A stretch of DNA of 22,348 nucleotides from CALRGL01 sp964374035 (GTDB lineage: Bacteria; Patescibacteriota; Patescibacteriia; UBA9934; GWF2-40-263), in the NCBI GenBank assembly GCA_964374035.1, contig CAYJWY010000019.1:1-22348 (forward strand), given 5' to 3'. Under the pieces are notes generated by a model, which saw only the letters and a program-made list of their open reading frames with translations, was not told the origin of the DNA and did no database searches. The translations under genes were made by a program, and so were the position numbers. Position 1 is the stretch's first letter; each line of letters starts with the position of its first letter. Below are positions 12,635 through 19,922 of this stretch, piece after piece.

Positions 12635-13582
12635 ATGGACGAAGATTCGAAAAAGCGCGACGCGTTTGCTCGGCAGATCATACGCGCGGTGATCGATGAC
12701 GAGGATGCTCGCATCCCGATTCAGCAACTCCAGGCCGCGATGACTCGCCTCAGCGGGGTCGACCGTGTGCTGGGTCCAAACGACGTTCTCGCGCTGTCGA
12801 TCCCTTATGGCGACGTTTTCCAGGTCGTCGTGCAAGACAACGGCTCGGTCATCGTCACGACCTATTCGACGGCGGGCGGCGACTTGAGCCAGACGGTCAC
12901 GCATCGAGCCTGGTGCTTCAAGCCCTGGGACCTCTCAACGATCGGCGACGAGCCCGAGAGCGTTTCACAGCGCATCGCCACGGCACCGCTCCTGCAGATC
13001 GATCAGAATTCACCACCTGCGCGCAGACCGATGCCCCAACAGCTCAAGCGTGGGGGTGAGATTTTCGACATCGTGTGGCAGGATCCAAAAAATCTCGGCA
13101 TCAACACGATTCTTTCTCAGACGCGCAGTGAGCAGTGGACCCTCGAGAACATCTGGTGCTACATCGTCGAGCTCTACGTGACCGATCTGCACCTCGCGAT
13201 CGCCTTCAACATGGACGTTCGTGAAACGCGTGATTCCGTCAAAACGATGCAAACCAGGTACCTGGTGTATTCTCGAAAGGACAGCGTACGCCAGCGCATT
13301 GATCAAGCGGTGGCGATGGTCGACTCCGGATGGAACTATTACGGGGGCATGTCCTACGACGACGCCAGGCGCATCATTCTCATCAAGATGATTCGCCGCG
13401 ACGCCTTCCACGAGATTATCGACCGCGGCATCATGATCCTCACCGACAACGGCCAAAGCTTCCACAACGGCCTGGTCGAAAACCAATTCGACACCGCCCA
13501 CATCGCTCTGGACGCCGTGTGGACCTGGCGCATGACCGAAGGCGGCATCGTGCTCTCGCGTTTTCCTATCCCCGGCAACTAA
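12635..13582 (+). CDS. Orphan protein of 315 aa, GC-rich codon use
   Basis: Start at 12635 (MDEDSKKRDAF), chosen for the GGAG Shine-Dalgarno 8 bases upstream; a longer reading from 12578 would cover the promoter. The protein is soluble, with a short helical N-terminus, then a mixed alpha/beta region (DVLALSIPYGDVFQVVVQDN). A proline/arginine linker (about 141-155) leads to a second domain with GGEIFDIVWQDPKNLG and ENIWCYIVELYVTD. The C-terminal part includes SGWNYYGGMSYDDARRIILIKMIR. I do not recognise any family. Codons favour C or G at the third position more than in neighbouring genes. The stop codon lies in the loop of its terminator. It is a single-gene unit, divergent from tRNA-Gln. Confidence 0.85.
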   Translation: MDEDSKKRDAFARQIIRAVIDDEDARIPIQQLQAAMTRLSGVDRVLGPNDVLALSIPYGDVFQVVVQDNGSVIVTTYSTAGGDLSQTVTHRAWCFKPWDLSTIGDEPESVSQRIATAPLLQIDQNSPPARRPMPQQLKRGGEIFDIVWQDPKNLGINTILSQTRSEQWTLENIWCYIVELYVTDLHLAIAFNMDVRETRDSVKTMQTRYLVYSRKDSVRQRIDQAVAMVDSGWNYYGGMSYDDARRIILIKMIRRDAFHEIIDRGIMILTDNGQSFHNGLVENQFDTAHIALDAVWTWRMTEGGIVLSRFPIPGN

Positions 13583-13596
13583 TGTCGGGGATTTTT
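13570..13596 (+). terminator. Terminator with the stop codon in its loop
   Basis: CCCCGGCA (13570-13577), loop ACTAA containing the TAA stop (13580-13582), TGTCGGGG (13583-13590), then ATTTTT. One G-T pair. Confidence 0.88.
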
Positions 13597-13631
13597 ATTG
13601 CTCAACAAAGCCCCAATGCCGAGGTCTGGCC

Positions 13632-13660
13632 TTGACAATCCGGCTGAAATCTGATATCTT
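13632..13660 (+). promoter_or_regulatory. Canonical promoter TTGACA-17-TATCTT
   Basis: Perfect -35 TTGACA (13632-13637), 17-base spacer, -10 TATCTT (13655-13660). The leader contains a 7-bp hairpin TCGCTGA/TCAGCGA (13667-13673 with 13684-13690) before the ribosome site, possibly stabilising or regulatory. Confidence 0.8.
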
Positions 13661-13713
13661 TTTCGGTCGCTGACGCATTTCGCTCAGCGAGTTTCAGGAG
13701 GCAAGGAGAGACG

Positions 13714-13896
13714 ATGCCCGCAAAGAACATCTGCCCCGCCTGCGCGTACTCGACCGCGCACTCCGGTCACATGACCAAGCACCTGGAGAAGACGCGGCAC
13801 GGCCGGCCCATCCGGCGGTCGAACATCGGCAAGACCACCCTCGGCCGCGGCGCGAAGCGGCTCCAGGGGCGCCAGAAGAAGGGCATGAAGCAGTAG
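13714..13896 (+). CDS. Small C2H2 zinc-finger protein (60 aa)
   Basis: 60 aa with an exact C-X2-C-X12-H-X5-H pattern: CPAC near residues 7-10, then His in KHLEKTRH. Additional histidines lie in between (AHSGHMTKH). After the finger the tail is strongly basic (RRSNIGKTTLGRGAKRLQGRQKKGMKQ region) with no acidic residues, suiting nucleic-acid or ribosome binding. Expression signals are strong: TTGACA-17-TATCTT, a leader hairpin, AAGGAG 5 bases before the ATG, and a terminator after the stop. The codons are very GC-rich compared with neighbours. I do not know the family. An abundant small nucleoid- or ribosome-associated protein is an inference from charge and signal strength. Confidence 0.82.
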   Translation: MPAKNICPACAYSTAHSGHMTKHLEKTRHGRPIRRSNIGKTTLGRGAKRLQGRQKKGMKQ

Positions 13897-13924
13897 CCGT
13901 TCATCACGTTTCTGGCCACCTCTC

Positions 13925-13962
13925 ACAGGGACACGACCACACGTCTGTCCCTGTTTTCTTTT
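13925..13962 (+). terminator. Rho-independent terminator
   Basis: ACAGGGACA (13925-13933) pairs perfectly with TGTCCCTGT (13946-13954); 12-base loop, then TTTTCTTTT. Confidence 0.88.
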
Positions 13963-13966
13963 GTGT

Positions 13967-13972
13967 TATAAT
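13967..13972 (+). promoter_or_regulatory. Extended -10 promoter TGTTATAAT
   Basis: Consensus TATAAT with upstream TGT, directly after a terminator. The 42-base interval to the ATG at 14015 is nearly free of G and contains a 14-base direct repeat, CTCCCTCACTCCCC, at 13973-13986 and 13997-14010. There is no Shine-Dalgarno. Confidence 0.75.
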
Positions 13973-14014
13973 CTCCCTCACTCCCCAACTTTATCACTCC
14001 CTCACTCCCCCCCT

Positions 14015-14365
14015 ATGCCCAACCTTGAAGAAGTTTACAAACGTCTCGAAGTCAATAAAAAACGTCGCAAGGAAATCAACAAGATGCTCAAAGACGAGCT
14101 CTCTGTCGATCCACGACACAAGGAACTCACGGAAGAAATGTCAGCGATGCGTGAGGAGAAGAAGGGAATTGAGCAGAATATCAAGGCGCGGTCCGGCGAG
14201 TTTCTTGAGCTCGAGGAGTTAAAAGTGGATATCGCCACGGATCAGGAATTGCTTGCGGATATTGCGCTTAACATGTTTACGAATAACGAGACCGTCGAGA
14301 TTATCGACGAGTACGAGCAGACCTGGCATCCGGTGTTCAAGGTTGCGTTTAAGAAATCAAATTAA
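14015..14365 (+). CDS. Short coiled-coil protein, function unknown
   Basis: 116 aa from the ATG at 14015 (MPNLEEVYKRLEVNKK). The 134-aa reading from a TTG at 13961 is rejected because it includes the -10 box and a C/T repeat. Residues 1-75 are highly charged and helical with heptad-like leucines and isoleucines, consistent with an antiparallel coiled coil (KKRRKEINKMLKDEL, then KELTEEMSAMREEKKGIEQN). The C-terminus ends DEYEQTWHPVFKVAFKK. It is followed after 5 bases by another small gene, so they form an operon. No family recognised. Confidence 0.82.
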   Translation: MPNLEEVYKRLEVNKKRRKEINKMLKDELSVDPRHKELTEEMSAMREEKKGIEQNIKARSGEFLELEELKVDIATDQELLADIALNMFTNNETVEIIDEYEQTWHPVFKVAFKKSN

Positions 14366-14370
14366 GCGTT

Positions 14371-14658
14371 ATGTCCACTCCAGAAGGTTTTGTTGAAGAC
14401 AAGGCGTATCAGGATTCCTTGATTCGTGTACAAGCAGAGGTGATAAAAGGTTTGAATCAGATGCAATGGCATCTCAGTAATGAAGAAGCCGCACGTCGCT
14501 ATGCATTGGGCGAGCCGTCCCTTGCAGAACTTTGTCGACACCATCTTGAATCAGATGCATTGGTGGAAATGATGTTGCGCGCTGGCAATATCGCTGATGC
14601 GGCCAAACGACTCATGGATCTCATTTTAGAAGACCAACAAAAAACATTGGCCGCATAG
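14371..14658 (+). CDS. Small helical orphan protein (95 aa)
   Basis: The ATG lies 5 bases after the previous stop, so the pair is an operon. The protein is entirely helical by eye (YQDSLIRVQAEVIKGLNQMQ, EEAARRYALGEPSLAELCRHH, ESDALVEMMLRAGNIADAAK and RLMDLILEDQQKTLAA). There is no signal peptide or membrane segment and no recognisable motif. The stop codon is inside the loop of the following terminator. Unknown function; association with the preceding coiled-coil protein is suggested only by the operon. Confidence 0.78.
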   Translation: MSTPEGFVEDKAYQDSLIRVQAEVIKGLNQMQWHLSNEEAARRYALGEPSLAELCRHHLESDALVEMMLRAGNIADAAKRLMDLILEDQQKTLAA

Positions 14659-14670
14659 TCAATGTTTTTT
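14639..14670. terminator. Bidirectional terminator between convergent genes
   Basis: AAAAAACATTG pairs with CAATGTTTTTT around a 10-base loop that contains the TAG stop of the plus-strand gene (14656-14658). A- and T-tracts on both sides allow termination of both the small-gene operon and the convergent dus. Confidence 0.88.
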
Positions 14671-14680
14671 GAAATCATGG

Positions 14681-14735
14681 AAGTCTGGGAAGCCAGACTT
14701 ATACGCGTGTAAGCCTGCGTGTGTAAGCCTGGCTT
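14681..14735. repeat. Palindromic AAGTCTGG/TAAGCCTGG repeats
   Basis: AAGTCTGG-GAAG-CCAGACTT (14681-14700) is a perfect 8-bp hairpin. It is followed by TAAGCCTG and TAAGCCTGGCTTA (to about 14735). TAAGCCTGGCTTA also occurs at 4161-4173, upstream of the cysS promoter, so it is another dispersed palindrome. Confidence 0.75.
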
Positions 14736-14737
14736 AA

Positions 14738-15841
14738 CTACTTTGCCATGTACATTCTGACGTTCGCGAGCGGATGTGCCGCATCGCGATTCGAGAGAGC
14801 ATTGTCTTGAAGACCATCGATAAGCATCTCGTCGAGGATCGATTGCACTTCGTCGACTGACGATGTGGTGTGCAGTCGCAACTTGAATCGCTTCGCGCCG
14901 TTGATCCCGCGAAAGTACCACGACAAATGTTTGCGAAACGTGACGACACCGCGCGGCCCGTATTGTTCGATGTGGAATGCGAGATGTTGCTTCACAACGC
15001 GGATGCGCTCTTCAAGTGTGATCGCTTGTGGTTGTCGCTGAGCGAGCAAGTCCTCGATCTGTTTAAAGATCCACGGATTACCAAGGGCGCCGCGAGCGAT
15101 GAGCACACCGTCCGCCTTGGTTGTCTCAAGCGCTTCGATCGCGAGTGGTGGTGAATGGATGTCGCCGTTTGCGAGCAGTGGAATGGAAAGCGTTTGTTTC
15201 AATCGACCGATCAAATCCCAGTCGCTCTTGCCTGTGTAGCCTTGCGCCTTCGTTCGACCGTGAATCGTAATCATATCGGCGCCGGCTGTCTCGAGCACGC
15301 GTGCGAACTCGAAGCATTCGTTTGGATCCTCCCAGCCGGCGCGGATTTTGATCGAGAGCGGGACAGATGTCGCGGTCTTAATTTTTTGAACGATTCGCGT
15401 GGCAAGTTTCGGCTCTTTCATGAGTGCGGCTCCGTTGAAGTTGTGGACGATCTTATAGACCGGACAGCCCATGTTCACGTCGAAACCTTCCGGGTGATGT
15501 TCTTCCTCGATGATGCGCGCGGCCTCGGCCATGATGTCGGGGTCAGAGCCGAAGAGTTGTTGAACGATCGGCCGTTCGTCCTGATGAATCTCGGTCATGT
15601 CGAGGGTTTTGTTGTTACGTCGCATAACGGCTTCGGCTGAAACCATTTCGCGAAAGACGATGAGGTTTGGTTGTCGGCTTGGTTGTGCAATAGGTCGGGG
15701 AGCGGAGGGTTCAATAGGTCCGATAGGACCTGTAGGTTTCATTGTAAAACGAACAGCACGGCAGAAGGCTGAATCAGTCATGTCGGCCATTGGTGAGAGG
15801 GCGATGATCGGACGTTGAATATTTTTCCAGTCGAGCATCAT
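14738..15841 (-). CDS. dus: tRNA-dihydrouridine synthase (DusB-like)
   Basis: 367 aa from the ATG at 15841 (MMLDWKNIQRP), or 366 from the adjacent second ATG. This FMN enzyme reduces uridines in the tRNA D loop. Family motifs are ALSPMADMTDSAF (FMN site, 14-26), EMVSAEAV (65-72), and DVNMGCPVYKIVHNFNGAALM with the catalytic Cys. LSIKIRAGW, IHGRTKAQGYTGKSDWD, IPLLANGDI and ARGALGNPWIF follow. Residues 34-58 (MKPTGPIGPIEPSAPRPIAQ onward) form an insertion encoded by a GGTCCTAT-type repeat between the first helix and LIVFREMVS. A longer upstream reading would overrun the promoter TTGATT-17-TATTCT. Minus strand, monocistronic, convergent with the operon before it. Confidence 0.94.
   Translation of the reverse strand: MMLDWKNIQRPIIALSPMADMTDSAFCRAVRFTMKPTGPIGPIEPSAPRPIAQPSRQPNLIVFREMVSAEAVMRRNNKTLDMTEIHQDERPIVQQLFGSDPDIMAEAARIIEEEHHPEGFDVNMGCPVYKIVHNFNGAALMKEPKLATRIVQKIKTATSVPLSIKIRAGWEDPNECFEFARVLETAGADMITIHGRTKAQGYTGKSDWDLIGRLKQTLSIPLLANGDIHSPPLAIEALETTKADGVLIARGALGNPWIFKQIEDLLAQRQPQAITLEERIRVVKQHLAFHIEQYGPRGVVTFRKHLSWYFRGINGAKRFKLRLHTTSSVDEVQSILDEMLIDGLQDNALSNRDAAHPLANVRMYMAK
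15668..15742. repeat. In-frame repeat segment in dus
   Basis: Contains AATAGGTC twice (one followed by CGGGGAGCGG, the other by CGATAGGACCTGTAGG). AGGTCC-GAT-AGGACCT is a near-palindrome. It encodes a Pro/Gly/Ile-rich loop (TGPIGPIEPSAPRPIAQPS) absent from the usual family sequence at this site, judged from memory of DusB proteins. Confidence 0.7.
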
Positions 15842-15850
15842 AACCGCGGT

Positions 15851-15879
15851 AGAATAGCAAAAACGGCTCTTAGAATCAA
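15851..15879 (-). promoter_or_regulatory. dus promoter TTGATT-17-TATTCT, near-leaderless
   Basis: Minus strand: -35 TTGATT (15879-15874), 17-base spacer, -10 TATTCT (15856-15851). The ATG at 15841 is 9 bases further, so the transcript would carry only about 2-3 bases of leader. It decides the start codon. Confidence 0.75.
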
Positions 15880-15886
15880 GGTATGT

Positions 15887-15892
15887 TATACT
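15887..15892 (+). promoter_or_regulatory. Extended -10 promoter TGTTATACT, divergent from dus
   Basis: TATACT with TGT upstream, back to back with the dus promoter. The next plus-strand gene starts 128 bases downstream. The interval contains one small ORF (15933-15992, MCLLWQATIITNVGPMTKF) of unknown reality, which could be a leader peptide. Confidence 0.55.
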
Positions 15893-16020
15893 TTCCGATA
15901 TCGAGGCGTTCGTTCTGCATACGTATTGCACCATGTGTTTGTTGTGGCAAGCGACGATCATTACCAATGTTGGACCCATGACGAAGTTTTGATTACAAGC
16001 ATCATCCTCGAACTAACCGT

Positions 16021-17388
16021 ATGAACATTTCTTTCCACGGCGCCGCGCAGGAGGTTACGGGTTCTTGTCATTTATTAACGACAAGGGACAGCGATGGAAA
16101 AGAACGCCGACTACTGATCGACTGTGGGTTGTTTCAAGGTGAGCACATGTGCGGAAGTAAAAACTTGCAACCGTTTGGATTTGATCCAATCGTTATCGAC
16201 GCCGTGTTCATCACGCACCCTCATGCCGATCATTGCGCGCGACTGCCTAAACTTGTACGCGAAGGATTCTCGGGAAAGATCTACATGGTCGAGCCGTGCG
16301 TCCAACTCAGCAAACTTGTTCTTGAGGATGCCCATCACATCATGGTTGAGGAAGCGGAGAAATGCGGTAGCGCAGTTCTTTACGAAGAAGAAGATTTAGA
16401 AGCCGTGTACAGCATGGTCGAAAGTGTTCGTTATCACGTGGCGATCGATATCGCTCCGGGGATTGTCGTGAAGTTTCACGATGCCGGGCATGTGCTTGGA
16501 AGCTCGTACATTTCTATCGATGCAGAAGGGAAGCGGGTGGTCTTTTCTGGCGACATTGGAAATGCGGACGTGCCGATTTTGCCGGAGACCGAACCGTTGT
16601 CGCATGCCGACGTCGTTGTTTGCGAATCAACGTACGGTCATCGCACACACGAGCCCATCGAAGAGCGATCGATGAAGTTGAAGGCCGCGCTTGAGCGCAC
16701 GATTGCAAACAAGTCGGTGTTGATGATTCCGGCGTTTTCGATTGAACGAACGCAAGAGCTCCTTTATGAGTTTGATAAAATTCTTGGAGATCACCCAGAC
16801 CTCGAGATTCCTATTTTTCTCGACAGCCCCATGGCGATCAAGGCCACGCATGTGTATCGCGCGTTTGAAACGTACTTGCGATTCGATTCACCCATCATCC
16901 AAGAAGCCGATGGAGATTTTTTTAGCTTCAGAGGACTGAAGGAAACGCTATCTCGCGATGAGTCGATGAAAATAAACGACAGCCCCGCGCCTAAAATTAT
17001 CATCGCCGGCTCTGGCATGATGTCGGGTGGACGCATCATGCATCATTTGATTCGCTACTTGTCTGACCCAAAGAACACACTGCTCATCATCGGCTATCAA
17101 GCTCAGGGGACGATCGGTCATCGCATTTTCAACGGCGACAAGACGATTTCTATTTTTGGAAAACGCGTGAAGGTTGGCGCACAGATTGCGGCGATCGGTG
17201 CCTTCTCGGCGCACGCTGACAGGAACATGCTCACCAAGTGGTTACAGCCGAAGAATCGAATGATTCCGCAGAAGATTTTTCTTGTGCACGGCGATCCGGA
17301 AGTCAAGAAGGCGTTCGCGGCGCATTTGCGCGAACAGTTTAAGACAGAGATCATTATTCCCGAATACCAAAGCACGCACGAGATCTAG
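16021..17388 (+). CDS. Beta-CASP metallo-beta-lactamase ribonuclease (CPSF/YSH1-like)
   Basis: 455 aa. The metallo-beta-lactamase core holds ITHPHADHC (H66, H68, D70, H71), the dinuclear zinc site, preceded by LLIDCGLFQG. HDAGHVLGSSY and FSGDIGNADVPIL supply further ligands. The beta-CASP insert follows (AFSIERTQELLYEF, FLDSPMAIKAT, GSGMMSGGR near residue 330). The RMMBL tail has GAFSAHADR (395-401) and LVHGDPEVKKAF. This is the RNA-processing nuclease group related to archaeal and eukaryotic CPSF proteins, found in bacteria as putative RNases. RNA substrate and endo/exo mode are not readable. There is no Shine-Dalgarno before the ATG. It is divergent from dus. Confidence 0.93.
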   Translation: MNISFHGAAQEVTGSCHLLTTRDSDGKERRLLIDCGLFQGEHMCGSKNLQPFGFDPIVIDAVFITHPHADHCARLPKLVREGFSGKIYMVEPCVQLSKLVLEDAHHIMVEEAEKCGSAVLYEEEDLEAVYSMVESVRYHVAIDIAPGIVVKFHDAGHVLGSSYISIDAEGKRVVFSGDIGNADVPILPETEPLSHADVVVCESTYGHRTHEPIEERSMKLKAALERTIANKSVLMIPAFSIERTQELLYEFDKILGDHPDLEIPIFLDSPMAIKATHVYRAFETYLRFDSPIIQEADGDFFSFRGLKETLSRDESMKINDSPAPKIIIAGSGMMSGGRIMHHLIRYLSDPKNTLLIIGYQAQGTIGHRIFNGDKTISIFGKRVKVGAQIAAIGAFSAHADRNMLTKWLQPKNRMIPQKIFLVHGDPEVKKAFAAHLREQFKTEIIIPEYQSTHEI

Positions 17389-17410
17389 GCGTTATCAAAC
17401 CCCTTTGCTC

Positions 17411-17439
17411 TTGACACTTTTTGCAAAATTAGATGAGAT
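17411..17439 (+). promoter_or_regulatory. Promoter TTGACA-17-TGAGAT
   Basis: Consensus -35 TTGACA (17411-17416), 17-base spacer, weak -10 TGAGAT (17434-17439). The following gene starts at 17467 with AAGG 6 bases upstream. Confidence 0.5.
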
Positions 17440-17466
17440 CATCATCGCAGAGAAAGAAGGTGACTC

Positions 17467-17979
17467 ATGGATCCACTGCTTCCAGAGCAGATCCGTCGAG
17501 CCCTTCAATCGCTCACGGATCTTGCCGATGGTCTTCATCAATCGCTGATTCTCGAATCTGTGCGCTCTGGCGAGACGTCCGGTTTTTTTGCTCTGGGTGA
17601 CGACGACTGGAAGATTCCTTACTTTGGCAAGGAGCTGAGAGATCTCGCGAAACTTACCTTGCCGAGACTTCAAACACATCCACGCGCCTGCGTGATCATT
17701 GTGTGTGACGTCCGCTGCGGTAAAACTCCCGACAGTGGTTCGCACAAGCATCCGATGCGTATTCCACACGCGATTACAGAAGCCATGCACGGCTTGATGC
17801 ACTTGCTCGAACATCCTTTTTTCGATGCCATGCTGACCGCGATGCCGGATCGTCTTGTTATCGTGACCATCGACGACGAGCAGGTTCGCATCCAGAAAGA
17901 TCGCGGCAGGGACATGATCGCGTTTGTTCAACGCATTCGTCGCGTGCGCACAACGATCGACGAAGATCCTCAAAACTGA
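17467..17979 (+). CDS. Orphan protein of 170 aa
   Basis: Start at 17467 with the Shine-Dalgarno AAGG 6 bases upstream. Helical N-terminus (LLPEQIRRALQSLTDLADGL), then an alpha/beta body with ACVIIVCDVRCGKTP and DRLVIVTIDDEQVRIQKD. The middle region has several histidines (SGSHKHPMRIPHAITEAMHG and LMHLLEHPFF), but no recognised metal-binding signature. No membrane segment. I do not recognise a family. The opposite strand is also open over this stretch, but the promoter, ribosome site and terminator all support the plus strand. It is a single-gene unit between the beta-CASP nuclease and lepA. Confidence 0.78.
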   Translation: MDPLLPEQIRRALQSLTDLADGLHQSLILESVRSGETSGFFALGDDDWKIPYFGKELRDLAKLTLPRLQTHPRACVIIVCDVRCGKTPDSGSHKHPMRIPHAITEAMHGLMHLLEHPFFDAMLTAMPDRLVIVTIDDEQVRIQKDRGRDMIAFVQRIRRVRTTIDEDPQN

Positions 17980-18000
17980 GAGGCCTCCCGCCTCTTTTTT
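17979..18000 (+). terminator. Rho-independent terminator
   Basis: AGAGGC (17979-17984), loop CTCCC, GCCTCT (17990-17995), then T6. It begins at the last base of the stop codon. Confidence 0.85.
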
Positions 18001-18002
18001 CG

Positions 18003-18031
18003 TTGATTTTTCAACGTTCATCAAGTAGGAT
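18003..18031 (+). promoter_or_regulatory. lepA promoter TTGATT-17-TAGGAT, near-leaderless
   Basis: -35 TTGATT (18003-18008), 17-base spacer, -10 TAGGAT (18026-18031). The ATG is 11 bases downstream, giving a leader of about 4-5 bases without a Shine-Dalgarno. Confidence 0.65.
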
Positions 18032-18042
18032 GACGTCACGAT

Positions 18043-19922
18043 ATGGATCAAGAACACATCCGCAATTTCTGCATCATCGCCCACATTGATCACGGCAAGT
18101 CTACGTTATCTGATCGCTTGCTTGAGATGACGGGCACGGTTGATAAACGCAAGATGAAGGAACAGATTTTAGATTCCATGGAGCTTGAACGCGAGAAGGG
18201 GATTACCATTAAGCTTGCGCCGGCGCGGATGAGTTATGAATATCATGGGGCCGTGGACCAGGGACCGGCTGCCAGCTACCAGGGACCGGTTGCCAGCTAC
18301 CAGGGACCGGCTGCCAGCTACACAGACAACCTCTCCGATCCCGGCCCCCGGCCCCCAGCCCCCGGCCCCTACGTTCTCAACCTCATCGACACACCGGGAC
18401 ACGTCGACTTCACCTACGAAGTCTCTCGTTCGCTTGCGGCGGTTGAAGGCGCGGTCCTTCTTGTTGATGCAACGCAAGGTGTGCAGGCGCAAACGATTGC
18501 GAACCTGTATCTTGCGCTCGGCGAGGATCTCGAGATCATTCCCGTGTTGAACAAGATTGATCTTCCTAATGCGGACGTCGACGCGCGGTCGCAAGAGTTG
18601 ATGCAACTCGTCGGCTGCAAGCTTGACGACATTTTGTGTGTGAGCGGAAAGACGGGTGAGGGTGTCGACGCGCTTCTCGAAGCCATTGTCGATCGCATCC
18701 CTCCTCCAAGTGGGGATGTAAACGCGTCCGCGCGCGCCTTGATTTTCGATTCGTTCTACGACGACTATCGTGGTGTGATGGCGTACATCCGTGTCACGGA
18801 CGGCCAGCTCAAGAAAGGTGACCGCATCGTGATGATGGCCTCAGGCAAGGAAGCTGAGATTCTCGAGATCGGCGCGGTGACGCCCAACGGTCGAAAAGAC
18901 TTGCCTGTTCTTGAAACCGGCCAGATCGGCTACCTCGTCGGCGGGCTTAAAGAGATCGGTGGGTGTCGCGTCGGTGACACGATTACGACCAAGTCGAAAG
19001 CGGCGACCAAGGCGCTCGATGGATATAAAGAGGTCAAACCGATGGTCTACGCCGGCGTGTTTCCTGAAGAGGGCGACGACTTCTCACGTTTGCGCGATGC
19101 CATCGAACGTCTCCAGCTCAGCGACTCCTCGCTCGCGGTGGAATCCGAACACTCGCCCGCACTCGGTTACGGTTTTCGCGTTGGCTTGCTCGGGATGTTG
19201 CACCTAGAAATTCTTAAAGAACGCCTCGAGCGCGAATTCGATCTTTCTATCGTCGTGACGGTTCCGTCAGTGGCATACCGAGTCTATCTGCGTAACGGGG
19301 ACTCGTTTACGATCAAGTCCGCCCTTGATTTGCCCAGCCCATCGCACACCGAGCGCGTCGAAGAACCTTGGACACGTATCGACATTGTCACGCCGACTGA
19401 ATCGATTGGTGGCATCATGCAACTCATCCAAGAGCGTCGTGGTGTCTACCAAAACACCGAATACCTCGCGGGCGGCCGCGCGATTTTGCACTACGAAATT
19501 CCACTCTCCATGATCATCGTTGACTTTTACGATAAGCTGAAAAGTGTCACGGCCGGCTACGCCTCGATGAACTACGAAGTCTTTGAATACCGCACCGCCG
19601 ACGTCGTGCGCATGGATATCCTCGTTGCCGAAGAAGCCGTCGACGCGTTCTCAACACTCGTGTATCGGGACGAGGCGGAGAAGGCCGGACGACGGATCGT
19701 AACCGCGCTTCGTGATTCGATTCCACGACAGAACTTTGTGATTAAACTCCAAGCCGCCGTCGGTGGTGCCGTCGTCGCAAGCGAACGCATCTCGGCCGTG
19801 CGCAAGGACGTGACGGCCGGCTTGTACGGCGGCGACGTCACACGAAAGCGTAAGTTGCTCGAGAAGCAGAAGAAGGGAAAGGCGAGGATGGCCGAGTTTG
19901 GAAAAGGCAAGGTGAACATTCC
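18043..19922 (+). CDS. lepA: Elongation factor 4 (LepA), 3' end lost in assembly gap
   Basis: About 626 codons before the gap. This is the translational GTPase EF4, which acts on ribosome translocation and assembly. The G domain has AHIDHGKST (G1, 13-21), the effector region REKGITIKLAPARM, DTPGHVDF (G3), and NKIDLP (G4). Domain II, the EF-G-like III/V region (SEHSPALGYGFRVGLLGMLH) and the LepA-specific C-terminal domain follow (AVGGAVVASERISAVRKDVTAGLYGGDVTRKRKLLEKQ). The last visible residues, VNIP, align to the family ending IPQEAFLAVLK, so only about a dozen residues are missing. Residues about 69-109 are an insertion of repeats (three QGPAASY/QGPVASY copies, then DPGPRPPAPGP) between switch I and G3. 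The apparent 743-aa continuation across the gap is an artefact. Confidence 0.95.
18259..18321. repeat. Three 21-bp tandem repeats inside lepA
   Basis: Units at 18259-18279, 18280-18300 and 18301-18321 begin CAGGGACCGG and end GCCAGCTAC. The middle copy differs by one base (GGTTGCC instead of GGCTGCC). A 21-base unit preserves frame and encodes QGPAASY, QGPVASY, QGPAASY. The CAGGGACC word is the same as in the hairpin at 1842-1931. Confidence 0.93.
18340..18369. repeat. C-rich GGCCCCC repeat inside lepA
   Basis: CCCGGCCCCCGGCCCCCAGC followed by CCCCGGCCCC, encoding PGPRPPAPGP. The same wording (GCCCCCGGCCCC) closes the intergenic hairpin at 1923-1934, so the lepA insert carries left-type and right-type parts of that element. 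Confidence 0.85.

Noticed and set aside
17395..18093. 232-aa minus-strand ORF
   Set aside because: It covers the plus-strand gene 17467-17979, its terminator and the lepA promoter. It has no minus-strand ribosome site or promoter, and reads as an antisense shadow.
18259..18321. CRISPR-like array
   Set aside because: The 21-bp units are directly adjacent with no spacers and are translated in frame in lepA.
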